DNA of 64,000 nt from NCBI GenBank assembly GCA_022316685.1, contig JAKJHU010000375.1, positions 1 through 64,000 on the forward strand, read 5' to 3'. Below are positions 22,156 through 35,100 of the stretch, in pieces. A program made the translations under genes and the position numbers. This DNA is from Progne subis subis. Taxonomy: Eukaryota > Chordata > Aves > Passeriformes > Hirundinidae. Position 1 is the stretch's first letter, and every line of letters begins with the position of its first letter. Below the pieces are notes generated by a model. The model was not told where the DNA came from, ran no database searches, and worked only from the letters and a program-made list of their open reading frames with translations.

Positions 22156-22660
22156 GAATTAAGTTGAATGGGACAGTTGTGGGTTGTTGTTCGGGCTGGG
22201 TTTGTGTTCGGAGTTTGGGTTTTTCACTTTGTGATGAGCGACCACCAGGGAGGAGCTGAGAGGGAGCAGGAAGGAGCTTCGGCCGGAGGAGTGACGTCAT
22301 GGAGGACTGGATTGGCTCACGGCGGCAGCCAATCACTCGAGGGAGCTGCAAAATGATTGGACAGAAATGTGCCATCGGGTTGGACCAATCAGGACCCCTG
22401 GCTGGGAGCCAATGAGAAGAGAGATGATTTGGATCCACCTGGAGGCTATAAAAGGACTCCCCCAGGGGAGGGGTGGGCTCCTCCACAGGTGCTCGTGGCC
22501 GAAGGGGTGCTCAGCGCTCCTGCTGTCTAATTCAAGTCTGCTTTGTCACTGGGGGCCTTGGGCCCATCTCAGATCCCTGTTTCCAGTTGCTGTTTTCTTG
22601 AATAAAAGACTGGTTAACCTAATGACGGTGATTGGTTCCTTTGTCACAGTGGTGTGGTGA
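22156..22660 (+). mobile_element. Solo LTR-like promoter block
   Basis: Contains at least five ATTGG/CCAAT boxes between 22300 and 22420, TATAAAAG at 22447-22454 and AATAAA at 22601-22606, the layout of a gamma-type LTR (U3, R, U5). After a CA it continues TGGTGTGGTGAGC, weakly like a tRNA-His primer-binding site. It lies about 1.2 kb upstream of the first PAK3-like exon in the same orientation. Start and end are approximate. A host promoter of similar design cannot be excluded. Confidence 0.45.
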
Positions 22661-23600
22661 GCACAGCTGCGGCGGGACTGTCCCACAGCCACCAGCAGCC
22701 CGGCACGGCCGGCACAGCTCCCGGGCCCTGCCGGCACAGCTGCCTTGCCCAAGGACAGCCCCTGTGCCGGCCGGGGCAGCTGCGCTGAGCAGCCCCAGCA
22801 CGGGCAGGGCCCTCTCCTGCCCAGCCGGGCACTGCCCAGGGCCAAAGCCCACGGCACCCTCAGCCCCAGCCTGCCTCACCGGCCCTGCGGCCTCAGCCGG
22901 GCTCTGGGCTGGCAGCAGCAGCTCCCTGTTCACTGCTGGGGCTGGCAGCCTTCAGCCTCTCCCTGCTGCCTCCTGTCAGTCTCTGCCTGTCCTCAAGCTC
23001 CTCAGGGCAGCTGTGGCAAAAGTGGAGGCTGTGGAATTGGTTCCAAGGCCTGGCAGAGCTGCAGGCCCGGAGCCCTCTGTGCTCCCTGCTGGCCCCCTCC
23101 ATCCCCTCAGTCCCACCGTTCCCCAGCAAAGCCCCAGCCCCCTTCAGTCTCTTCAGCCCCCCACAGTCCTCTCACCCCACTCAATCCCTTCTGACCCATC
23201 CCGTCCCTTAGAGCCACCACCCCCTCAGCCTGTGGCCACTTCCCTGTCACCTCAGTGCCACCATCGCCCTCTGCTCCCCACAGCCCTCAGTCCCCCCAGC
23301 AGCTCAAGGGCACCATCCCTGCAGCGTCAGTGCCTCCTCAGCCCCCTCAGCCCCCTCAGTGTCACCGTCCTTCAGCAGCTCCTCAGGGGACAGGGCCTGG
23401 GCCAGCGGCAGCTCCCAGCGCTCCAGGGACACCCGGGGCTTGGAACTGCTGCTCCGCCCGGCCCGGCCAACAGCTCGGACCCAGCACAGGAACAGGGGAC
23501 AGAGAGGGCACAGGGGAAAACAAGAGGTGAAACAGAAGCCGAGAGGGGACAGAGGTAAAAATGGCACCTTGGCCTACACAGACATCAGTCTATCCGTGTG
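22661..23600 (+). other. GC-rich stretch upstream of the PAK3-like gene
   Basis: High-GC sequence with a 308-codon open frame (22632-23558) rich in proline, serine and alanine and similar open frames in other phases. No domain is recognisable, and I regard the frames as composition-driven. It may be untranslated first-exon or promoter sequence of the kinase gene, but no splice signal was confirmed. Confidence 0.3.
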
Positions 23601-23609
23601 CATAAACTC

Positions 23610-25740
23610 ACAGACCCACGCAGAGCATTGGCTTTGTGATGTCAGGGCTTGGTTGCCATGTGCTTGTGCTGACATCACAAGGTTGCCTTGGTGCACGGAA
23701 GGCCTCAGTGGTGTCAGAGCAGCTCTTGGGCTTGCTCAGTGCAGGAGGCATCCTCCTGCTTGAGGCGTTTGTCAGCGGGCAGCTGCACACTGACAGGAGC
23801 CTTGTTTGTTCCTGTGCTCCAGCACACTCTGCAAACTTGCACAGCAGTGCCACAATGATTGGGCAACTCGCTGCTGCAGTTTGCTCTGTCTATGGCATTC
23901 CTTATTCCGGCTATTACCTGACTCACCTGGCTCGTAAGTAGAGGTTTTCCCTGGGTATAACCATAATTTGGTTTTTTATGTCTTCCTGCTCTTTCTTAGT
24001 GACTCAGTTAATTTGGAATCAGAAAGGCCATTTGGGTTCCACTTGGGTAAAGCTGCTGTCAACACGTTCAGCTGAAAAGGGGGTGTCTGTAGCCAGGGCT
24101 CTGTGGGCAGCACTTGCAAAGAGAACCTGCAGGGGTTCTGTTCCCTCCATGGAGAGTCTGTGGCAGCAGAGTCTGACATTTCCCCCATTTGCTGGTCAAG
24201 CAGGACAACTTTGAAAATGTGGAGTGGGAGACCTTCTTGGAGAGACCTTGTGAAATGCTTTGGTTGTCTCCAGTTTTCTCAAAGAATCTGGTTCATTTTC
24301 CCTTGCCCACTGCAGGACACCTGAGACGTGTATTCAGAGGTGCCGATCCTGAGGTGAGTGAGAAAGGAACATTTGATGTTCCTGGTGTTTAGAGTTGTGG
24401 AGCAAGCTGTGAGCTTGGCCTGCGGCAGTAGAGTGCACAGGGCCAGCTGAGTAGGCTGGAAAGAAAATCCATTTCCATATCTGCAGCAGCAGGAGCAAAG
24501 GCAACACTGCTATTTCCTAATTTCCATTTGGGAGCTTTAAAAGAAACTCAAAGCCCAGCTTTGCAAAGAGAACATTGCTTCCTAATAGTAGCCATGGGGA
24601 ATATCTAATCCAGAGCAATTTGCAGTTCTGTTGAATCAGCCATTTGAATTTATTTGGAGTGACTTAGAATCCCATTGCTCTCAAAGCTGCTGATTTGTGC
24701 TTAGTAGAGGTGGTTCTAGAGCTGAATAGAAAAAAGGTTATAAATGATAGGTAGTGGCCTGTGTCTCACGCTCCTGTCTGTCCACAGAGCACAAAGCAAG
24801 AGCAGACTCTCCTCTGGCTCCCTGTGCTCCTGGAGAAGAGGCCAAAGAGGAGCAAAAATGACCACCAGCCTCCAGCTGTGCTCACACCACAGCCAGAACT
24901 TTCCAGGACAGTAAGTGCCAGTTTCTGGAGGGTGCTGTCTTTAGGGCAAGGCAGAGCTGCAAGTTTCTGAGCAGCCAGCACTTGCTGCTGGTGGCTGAGG
25001 ATGCTGAGTGCTGGAGTCCTGCCAGCACCGAGTGATTCCCCTCAGCCAGTGGCACCTGGAAAATGGGCTGTGACCTGTCATGTTTAGGCCCCAGCTTGCT
25101 GGGATTCTGATCGGGGCCAGGCTGAAGCATGAAGGCTCCCTGTCTGCAGAGCAGGGAGCGTGTCAAAGACACTGCTCTCAGCCTTGTTGGGTACGTAGGG
25201 GACACTGTGGTGTGCAGACACCTGTCCCCCTGCACAGACTTGCCAAGTAGCTACAGGCACAAAACACATTGATCTGACAGCACAAGCTCTTTGGGCTGGT
25301 TTGTCCCCACGAGCTTCTGGGGTGTGCTTACCTGGAGCATTTCAGAGACACTCTGGAGACGTGGAGTTGCTGCTTGTGCCTTTGTTGCCAGGTTGTTCTT
25401 TTGCCTCTTCAGGCAGGGCTGTCAGTAGCAGAGCTGACAGGTGCTCAGAGTCCACCTGTCTTTGGGCTTTTAATCAGCTGCTAAGAGATGGTTGTGTTGT
25501 CCATGAATCCATGGGGGGCCACTCTTGTCTTGTGTGGCAAAAGACACAAACTGCATAGTTCTGAGCCCTTCTTCTAGACAAAAATCAGAGATTGCATGTG
25601 TCTGTTGATCCCTTTTGTTGGGAAGTCTGCAGCTTTGACAACTCCACTGGAGCCTGGAGGCCGGGGCAAAGCTGCAAGTCCTTGACTGCTGTCTCCTAAT
25701 GCTAAGAACAGGAAGGACATCTTGAAATGGTGGATGAATC
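23610..25740 (+). repeat. Duplicated block, PAK3-like 5' exons (copy 1)
   Basis: Homologous to about 40130-42005. Similarity begins at ACAGACCCACGCAG and runs through three exons and their introns. It is a direct duplication about 16.5 kb apart that gave rise to the kinase-less paralogue. Confidence 0.8.
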
Positions 25741-26077
25741 CAAGCCCTTGCATTCCAGCTGGTCCTCAGGGATCAGAGGGGCTGGGAGGGGCTGGGCTCC
25801 ATTTGTGATTACAGCCACCTCAGCACGGTCGGAGTGGTCGAGTCCAAGAGAAGAACTTGCCCAAGCACAGATGCACAAAGAGTGCAGCTCCCAGTGCAGT
25901 GCTCGGGGTCTGCTCACAGTCCATAATGACCTACACACTCCAGATTCCCCAAGAGTGTGGTTTATTGAGGCAACAGGAGAGCAAGTTCAGGATTGCAGCT
26001 GATCAGGGCTACCGAGTGGTGATGTGTAGTGACAGAAAGTATAGTAAGAGAAAGATTATAATAGTGAGATCTGTCTG

Positions 26078-26134
<57 letters not shown>

Positions 26135-29100
26135 ATCTGGATCTTCCTGTCTCTGCTCCAAGGCAATTGGATGTGCAAAGCTCACCTAATGGGATCCTTT
26201 CTGGAGAGGATAGAGACACATTCCTTTGACCGATCCTGGGCAGGCAGAGATGTTTCACCTCCAGAGATGGTTGTTTTTTCCCCTCAGAGGTGTTTTCCTC
26301 CTCCAGCCTCTTCTGCCCTGAAGCCCCCTATTTATCCTAGAGGTTTCTGCCTTTCCTAGTGAAGTGGAACAATCTCATGTTCTAGTTGGGTTTTAGTGAC
26401 TTTGATCTCACGTGCATGAGAGAATTCTCAGTTGGCAGAAGAGGGAGAATCAACACCTTGGTCCCCCTCCATATACTGAGGTGGCCGTAGACGGTCTGTG
26501 ACCTCCATCAGAGGATCATCCTTATCTCCTGAATGACCAGGATTTCTGACAAGAGTGTAGATGTGAGAAAGGCAGGAATGGTGGTGCAGGCCTGAAGAGA
26601 ACATGAACTCCTCAAGTGTCTCTTCCAAGGAGTGAGCTCACACAAGAAGCCACCTGCAGAGCCAGGATGGAGCTGTGGGACAGGGCTGGGTTTCAGTCAC
26701 TGCAGAAAGACAAACAGGACACAGCAGAGGCAGAGGGTGGCCCTCAGCAGACCCTTGAGAAATGCCACATGTTCCCTGTCAGCTTCCTAAGAGGCTGTTG
26801 GAGCTTCAGCCCCAGATGGAGCCTGGTGGTAGTGCCAGTGTCACTTTGGAATTCTGTGCCTCCCCACGGGCAGAGAATGACCCAGGAGAGCAGCAGCACA
26901 GAGCTTTGGGAATGTGTGAGCCCAGCAGGCTTTGAATCTTGGCCCACAGATGTTGTATGGGAAGTTGAAAGCCATCTTCTCTTGCTTCCTGTGCAGGTCC
27001 CACTAGAGAAAGAGCACGAGCAGATTGCTTGCTCAGAGATGCCATGCCAGCCATGCCAGACTGAGGGAGAGCTGTCTCCAGCCAAAGAAGGGGAAAAGCA
27101 GCTCAGGCAGCAGCTGGAAGAGCCCCAGGAGAATGGGCAGGTAAGCCTGGCTGGCCAGGTGACAGAGTGAAGGGCAGGAAGAGGGGCATCCAATGGAGCT
27201 CTTGGCAGCGAGGAGGCCAGGGAGTGCCACAGGCACTGAAAGCACAGAGCCTTGGAATCTCCAGAGATCAGCAGTGGGACAGGAGGGTTCCGTGGAAGCA
27301 GAGGTGGGCAGGGGAGCAGAAAGAAGTGGCGGAATGAATGTGATTTGGAGGCTGAAAGAGGAAAAGCTGAGGCTGATGGCAGCTCCCAGTCACTTGCTCT
27401 GCATTTGTGCGCACAGAACACGGAGGCAGAGGCACAAGCAGAGCTGCCCAAAGCTCCGAGTGACATCATGGCAGTGAAGAGGAGCAACAAGGAAGACAGG
27501 AGAAGAACTCAAGATCCCCGGAACCTGCAGCAGCAGAGGGGCGATCAACAAAACCAGGTGAGTGGAAGAGTGGCAGCCACTCCACTCCCAAAAGTTTCTG
27601 TCTCTTGTCCTTTACAGAACTCTGGTAAGAAGCTGCAAACCGAGCTGCAGAAAACTCAGGCTAGGATCAAGGCAAGAAAGAACCTTGATGAGAAGCTGCA
27701 GGAAAAGCTGCAGAAAACTCAAGCTAAGATCAAGGCAGTGGACGAGAGGCTGGAGGTAGAAACGGAAATTCAAAGAGAAACAGAAGAGATAATTAATCTC
27801 CTCCTTGAGGAGCAAGAGGCTCTACGAAAACGAGTGAGTGAAAGAGCAATAGCCACTGCTGTCTGTATCCATTGTGAATCTGGGGCTCTCCCTTTCCTCA
27901 GCTGATGACTCTTGGCTGACAGGGACAAGCTGGAACTCTCTGACTGCTTTGTTCTCTTTGACTTGAGGTGGAGGTGTTGGCATCTCACCTGGCAGCCTGC
28001 AAAGATTTCCAGCAAGTGACTGGCAACAAGGAGCCTCAAAATTCCTGTGAGGCACAGCAAGTGTCCCAAGCAGAAGCGCTGCCGGTTGAGCACGTTGTGA
28101 AGATGGTGGAGGAAAAGAGGACTCCATGCGAGGAGGTAGAACATTTGAACAAGGAGCTGCAAGTGTGTCTGCAGCCCTTGGCGGGGGAAAGAGTCCTTGG
28201 GAGAAAGTGGCATGTTCCTTTTGGCAGTGACCCTTCAGAAAATCCATGCAAATGGATTTTGGAGAAATGGAAATGAATCTGGCCATGAAGTCGAGTAAAA
28301 ACGGCCTTTGGTTTTGACCCATCCATTTTGAGAAGTGGAAATCAGAAAAAACCCATGGCAGAGCCCTGCATGCGGCTGACAGCATCTTCCTAAGGGCTTG
28401 CATTTGAAATGGGATCTCGGGCTCATCTCTGCCAGCCACTTTTCTGACACAAACCCCTTTGTTCTCTAAGATCTACACAGGCTCTTCTATTGAACCTGCA
28501 GCAGCAGCAGCTGCAGTGTCATCTAAAGGAGCCTTTGCTGCCCGAGCTAAGAAGGGGAGCGCGGGCAGTTTGTTCATCTCCAGCACGGACAGAGCTGCTG
28601 CTCAGCACCCGGAGATGGAGGATGACCCCCTGCAGCTCCTGAGTACGTCTGGTGTCTTTCTTATCTGAGGGACAGTGCACTGTGTGCACGTGTCAGCACA
28701 GCTGTACCAAAGGATCCTGCTCAGTTTGGTGGCACAGGGACATTTAGGACTCCCCACAGGAAATGCTGTGCTCCAAGAGAGTGCTCTGGGTGTTGCTGCT
28801 GCCTCTGAGGGCAGCTTGGAGGGGCTTGGGTTTGCCTGAGCTTCCCTATCTGCTGAAGGCGGAAGCAGGGATTGTTCTTGCATCAGTAGAAGGCTGTGAC
28901 CTAGCAAATGATCCAGGCAAGTCCTGTGTGCTAGTGGCCAAACTGGATAGAATAGTTAGAGTTCCTAAATTCTCCTTAGACTCCTGACTTCTCACCAGTC
29001 AGCAGAGCAAAAAAACTTCACAGAAATTGATTTGTTTTGGCCTTTTGTCTCTTGCTTGTGGTTTTGTTCTTACTTTGGGGTTTTTTTCCTGGATTTTTTT

Positions 29101-32100
29101 GGGTAGAGTTTTTTTCTCCATCCTGAAGGAGCTCTTCTGCTCCCTGTGCCATTTTTATGACTGTTCTTTTTACCACTATTGCATCTACAGGATTATTTTA
29201 ATGAGAATATTTTATTTTTGTCAGTGAGAACTCTTTTGAACGAACATCGGGGCTGGCTGTGCCTTCTTCCCACTGCTGGTCAGTGCTGGTGCTTGGGCTC
29301 TGCCAGCATTGCTGTGGTGGCTGCCCTGCCCCTGAGGGCTGGTGTGACTGCAGAGGCTGGAGCCTTCCTTAGCTGGGAGAGTCCCGCTGCAGCACGGAGC
29401 TGCCCCGAGGCAGCAGCAGCCCCTGGCCTGGGCCGGCTTCTGCATGGCCTGGGCTGGACTGCCGAGAGGGTCAGCATCTCCTCGGGGCAGCTGTCCGTGT
29501 CCCAGCGGCACTGAGGAGCACTGCTGTCCTTGTGCCCGTGCCCGCTGTGCCCAGCTGGGAAGATGGGCACGTGTGCGGTGCGGAGAGGGCGAGTGCAATG
29601 GCAGAGACTGATCCGTGCTGTCGGGGCAAGAGAAGCAGTGTGCTTCTTCACGTGGGGCACGGGCAAGGGCGTCCTGGAGCTCAGCCTGCTCATCAGGGGT
29701 GAGGGTCCTGATGCTGAAAGCCCCCTTGGGATTGGTCATTGCATGAGCTGCTTTGGTTCACAAAGGGAAAGGCATTCCTTTGGCAAACTGCTGCAAGCTG
29801 GAGAAGATGCCCTCCTCTCCTGGGAATGCATCTCCCTGTGCTTTGTTTTCTGTCAAGAGATCTCTTCAAAGGACTGTAGGAAACCAGTCTCTGTGCTGGC
29901 CTGCTTGTGCTGCAGAGCTGCCTGTCTTGTTGTGCTTGTTGTTGTTCCCCAGCTGACCACAAAGGACTCAGAGCCCCAGACAGTGGGGCTGCCTTTTGGA
30001 TCTCTTGGATGATGGGATCTCTGCTTTACAGTGAGCATCTTCCATTTTGTTTCCCTCAGGGAAAATAGTGAACATGGAAAATCCCCAGAGGAGATACACT
30101 GAACTGGAAAATCTTGGCAGCGGGTGAGTCCAGCCACAGTTACTTCTACACAGTCCCAGGGCAGGTAATTTGCTGGTGGAATATGTCTCAAGTGTGAAGT
30201 CAGGCACGGTTAGTCTGCTCCATCTCTCAGTACCGGCCAGAATTTGGAAGTGTGGTCAGAAGGCATTGCCAGAGACACTTGTATTTCATTGTCAGAAACA
30301 GAAACCTACCCCCTGTCACAGCAGTGAGAGAACAGTTCTCAGGGACATTTCTTCCCAAGAGTTTGCTGAAGGAAACAGTCTGTGGTCAGGATAAAAACTG
30401 CATCGTTTAGAAACTGAAATCCAGGATGAAAAAATCCACTGGCCTTTTGAGCTGAGGCAATAAAGCCCAATGCTTCAGGAACAGGCCCAGTGCCCGTGCA
30501 CTTGAGAGGAAAATGCATCATCTGCCTTCAGGCAGAGCCCTCCTGCATCCTGCAGGTTTGAGGCATTTACAGCAGGCATCTCCTGTCTGGGCTGGCTTTC
30601 ACTGCGAGATCTAAATGGCTTCTCCTTTCTTTGCTGCTGTTTTGTTTCCAGGGCTTTTGGAGTTGTTTGTAGAGCGGTGGACACTGCCACAGGAGGAGAG
30701 GTAAATGTCAAGAGCCCTGCAGATTCTGCTGCTCTCGAGGGCTTTGCTCTCCTGTGTCAGCTGTGGCTGGAGCTTGGGCTCGAGCTGTGCTGCAAAGGCA
30801 CAAGAAGCACAGACTGGTGCCAGCCTGCCAATTGCATTTGGGACAGACTTTGTCCTTCTCAGCTGCCAGCAGGAAGGCAAGGAGGGCAGCGGCTCCTCTC
30901 AGAGAAGGACGCTCTCCCTCGCTCTCAGTTGCTCCAACCAAGGTGCTGCCTTAGAGCATCTCACTGCTCTTTGGGGCTGTGGCTTCAGAGTCCTGAATTC
31001 TCATTTCTGGCTGCCAGCAAAGACATCTGAATGTTCCTGGGAGTTCCTTAGGCACCTGCAGGGCTGCACTTGGGAACTGCACGTAGGGAGAGATCTGCAG
31101 GGCGTCCCTAAAAGCCCTAAGCCCTGCTAATAGCCCAAGATGTATCCAGGGAGCACCAAGGCACACATTACTTCTTCTGAAGTACAGACAGAGAAGCAGA
31201 GAGTGTGCTCAGAGCTTTGTGGGTGATCGTTGAGACACCACTTTTAACAAGTAGACAAGGCAAAATGTCAGTGGCCACGTGTCCTGTAAGTGGCCTCCAA
31301 AGGAGCAGAGAAATGGGCTGTTGGAATGTCAGTTCCTAATTACTCCTTTGTCTAATCACAGAGCACTTTGGCACGGCTCCTGTGTGCAAAATCACTCGCT
31401 CCATGAGTGCTGTGGTCTCCTGCCTCCAATTTCTGAAGTTACTGATTTTCAATGTCACTTTAGGTGGCCATCAAGAAAATAGATCTTGAAGAAATGAGTG
31501 AGAAGCAAAGAATCATTAATGAAATCATGATCATGAAGAGGAATAGGAGTCCCTGTGTTGTGACTTATTTAGACAGGTGAGTGGTCATGGTCTCATCCCA
31601 TGAATGTTTGTTTTCATACTAAAAGCATGCAAGGTTAAAAACCCACTTTGGACACCGGCAGAAAAGAGAGCTGTCAATTATTGGTTCATTATGATTTCTT
31701 GACTCATCTCCAGTGGATGGGAAGAGAGTGCATTTTGTGTGCATGAGTCTTCCCTGGCTTCCAAACACAGAGTTGGAAAATTGTTCAAAAACCTGCATCA
31801 ACCCTGCCAGAGGAAGTCAATACCCTGTAAGTTCATGGCCTCCATGTTGTCTCAGCATTGATTTTTTAAAGTTTCTTCCATGCTGATGAAGCATCCCAGA
31901 GAGGATTTCCCTTGGACTGTTGCCCCTCTTTTCCATGGCTGTCCATGCCAGGAACACTTGGTGCTTATTTCCAGAAATACCATGCGTGACAGGTTTTTCA
32001 TCTTGGTTGTCACTAAACTGCACTTTTTGCTTGCTGGCCATCTAAGACATCTCCTTTTTCACAGATGTGCCATTCTCCTTGAGCCTGCACAGACTGCAAA

Positions 32101-35100
32101 TAATGCACAGCCGAGAGGGAATGTCTATTCCTCGAATTCCGTCCTTGTCTCAAAGGGACCCTGGAACCAGAATCAAGCAAAAAACCACCGCAGGCATGAA
32201 TGTTCCTCTGCATGGCCTTGTTTCCTTCTTTCAGCTACCTTGTGCATGAGGAACTCTGGCTGGTGATGGAATACATGGATGGAGGCACTCTGAGCGCTGT
32301 CATCAGAGAGACTCCGATGACTGAAGACGAGATTGCAACAGTCAGTCGGGAGGTGAGGGATCCCACCTGTGCTTCCGAGGGCCTGGGCAGGAGTGTCTGG
32401 GAAAGGGGCTCAGAACAGGAATGATTCCATGGGCCAGGCTTTGTTTCTGTGCTACTGGTATGCTATGGGAAAGCAAGAGCATCTCAAGTGAGCTGCCTGC
32501 CAGTGCCCCTGCACTCACTGCACTCTGTTCTTGGCCTCTTCTCTCCTCCTGTTGCATTCTCACTCTGTCTCTTGTATTTGCTCTTCTCCATCTCACCTCT
32601 TTAAGCTTTTGCCTGTCTGCACTGCATTCCTTGCCTGTAAAAGCAAAGGTGGTGATGGCAGCATTTGAAATGAACAGCAAAGGAAAAAGAGAGACTCATT
32701 TCTCTCGGTCCTCAGCTGAAAAGGTTTGCAGTGCGGCCAAAATGCTCTTTCCTTCTGAGCACATCCACTGCAGCAGCAGTCATTGTGGCTGGTTTGCAGG
32801 GGAGAGTCTACAGCAGGAGTTGCTGTTGCTCTTTGAAAAGCTGGCATGTCTTTCTTTAGAAAGGTGCTGCTCTGCTAGGGTTGGAGCAGCAGGCTCTTCC
32901 TCTCACTGTGTTCTGCCTTTACTCCACATTCCCCTGGAGAGGGAATCTTTGAGAGCTGTTTCCTTTCCTGTGTGATGAAATCCCATCACTGATCTTTGCC
33001 CTCCTGTTTCTGTTTTCTCTCTCAGTGCCTGCAAGGACTGGATTTTCTTCATTCCAACCATGTGGTGCACAGAGATGTGAAGAGCATCAACATCCTTCTC
33101 AGGACCGATGGCTCTGTCAAGCTGGGTCAGTCTGTTCTTGGCCAGGTGCAGCGTTGCAGGGATGTGGGGTGTGGGGCTGCTTTGCAGTGACTGCCAGCCC
33201 CCCAAAAATGGTGCTGGTGGCAGTGCAGGGACCCTGCCGTGAGCTGACCACACGGTTGCAAGGTGCACAGATGAATCGCAAGGAACAAGCAGTCCAGAGT
33301 GGCACTGCTCTGCGTGTGTCCTTTCCAGAGGGAGGGAGAGACAAGTCTAAAGCTTCAGGGGAACAAAAGCCACTGCTGGAGGCAGTGTGAAAAATGTGGG
33401 GATTTTTGAAGCGGCCAGTGCCATATTTCCTTGGCTAAAGTCCTGAGGAAACAGAGCAGGGACAGCTGTCCAGGACATTCAACAGCACATTCTCAAACTT
33501 CTACTGGGCAATTCTTTTGCTTGCTTTCCTAATTGCACAGTATTAAAATAAAATAAAAATATCTTTTTCTTTTTCCCCAGCTGATTTTGGCCTCTCTGCT
33601 CAACTCACCCCTGAGCAGAGCAGACGGAGCTCGGTGATCGGGACTGCTTGGTGGATGGCGCCTGAAGTGGTGAAAGGTCAACCATATGGGCCCAAAGTGG
33701 ACATTTGGTCTTTTGGAATTGTGGGCATTGAAATGGTGGAACAAGAAGTTCCTTACCAGAATGCAAGTCCTCTCTCGGTAAGGTGTAAATCCTCTCTGAT
33801 CCCGCTGTCTTTCTCACCTGTCCCACGTTCTGTGTGCCACTGGACAAAACCCCATTGCCATCTGCTGGAACTACTTCCACCACGGTCCCTTTCTGAAAAT
33901 GTCCCTGCAGCACCGGCATCTGCTGTAGTTTGGGTTGCATCAGCGGGGGAACTCAAGCCTCAGCCCACGCAAACAATCTCCATTCTCAGGCAAGATTTTG
34001 CTTTGGCTTAGAAGTTGTTCCAGCTCTTTTGGCTGTGTAGATGGCCCTACTAACAGGAAACAGGCATCTTAGAACTGGTGTTATCTTTCCTGAAATGAAG
34101 GAAAGAAACCCAAATCCAACAAAGTTTCTAAAGCAGTGGTTATGAGAGAAGAAGTGCACCCCCATTCTTCTGACAGGGAAACTTGCCTGAACCCTCGACA
34201 TGTGGCTGTGAGGGCCACAGAGTCTCTGGTGCTCCTTGTGCAGTGTTGCTGAAGCACTCAGTGATCCTATTTCTTCCCTAACCCAAGCCGCTTTCTCCAT
34301 GTCACCCAGCTGGAGCCTGGGGATGTGGAGAGCCTGCCAAAAGCAGCCCTTTGTTTCCTGGCACTTTCTAGGAGGGGCATGCCATTCATGCATTGACTTG
34401 AGGATCCAAATGAGCAGAGGGCTACCATAGGGATGGCATTTCTCCTTCTTCTGATTTGAGCACCAAAATTTTCCTTTTTCCATGTAAAGGAAGCTGAAAT
34501 TTGCAGTCTGCAGAGAGACAGAGCTGCAGGTGTTTCCTGTGTGCCCAAAGAGGCATTTTCATCCCAGTACATTTGTGCATGCATCTTCATGTGTCTGTGT
34601 TGAAGATGAGATTCCAAATGTTTGTTTCCTTACCTGAGGAATAACTGAAGGATTTCCTTTGTTTCCTTTCAATTACCATTGTTTTCAAGAGCCAGGCAGA
34701 AAGCTTGATGACTTTTCTTTTATGGCAGCTGTGCTTAAGGGAGCACCAAGCACTGCAGAGATACTTTTCATGTAATAATCCTTGGAAATAGTAGAGTGAG
34801 TTAGTAGAGCAAAGTCCCTCTTCCAAATAGCCTGTCAAGCTGCTCATTGAATCCTCAGAGAAGCAAATGTGCTTTTGCTGATGTAGTTCCCACTAATGAG
34901 GTCAGTCAATGAAATCAGCTGCCAAGATCTGCTGGATGTTGGAGAAGCTGTGGCTGCATTGGGGTTTGGGTTTTTGTTGGTACAGGAAAGTGATCTCTGC
35001 CCGTCTGCTACAGCAGAAACTGCCACTGCAGAGTGGAGCTTAAACAATGGGATCTGGGAGAGCAGTTGCAGATGCGAGAGAAGCAGGTGAGAGATTCATG

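Noticed and set aside
22632..23558. 308-codon frame before the PAK3-like gene
   Set aside because: High-GC, P/S/A-rich, with competing open frames in other phases and no homology that I recognise; kept only as a GC-rich region.
26078..26136. Possible CRISPR-like array
   Set aside because: It is a perfect tetranucleotide microsatellite without spacers, in a vertebrate intron.
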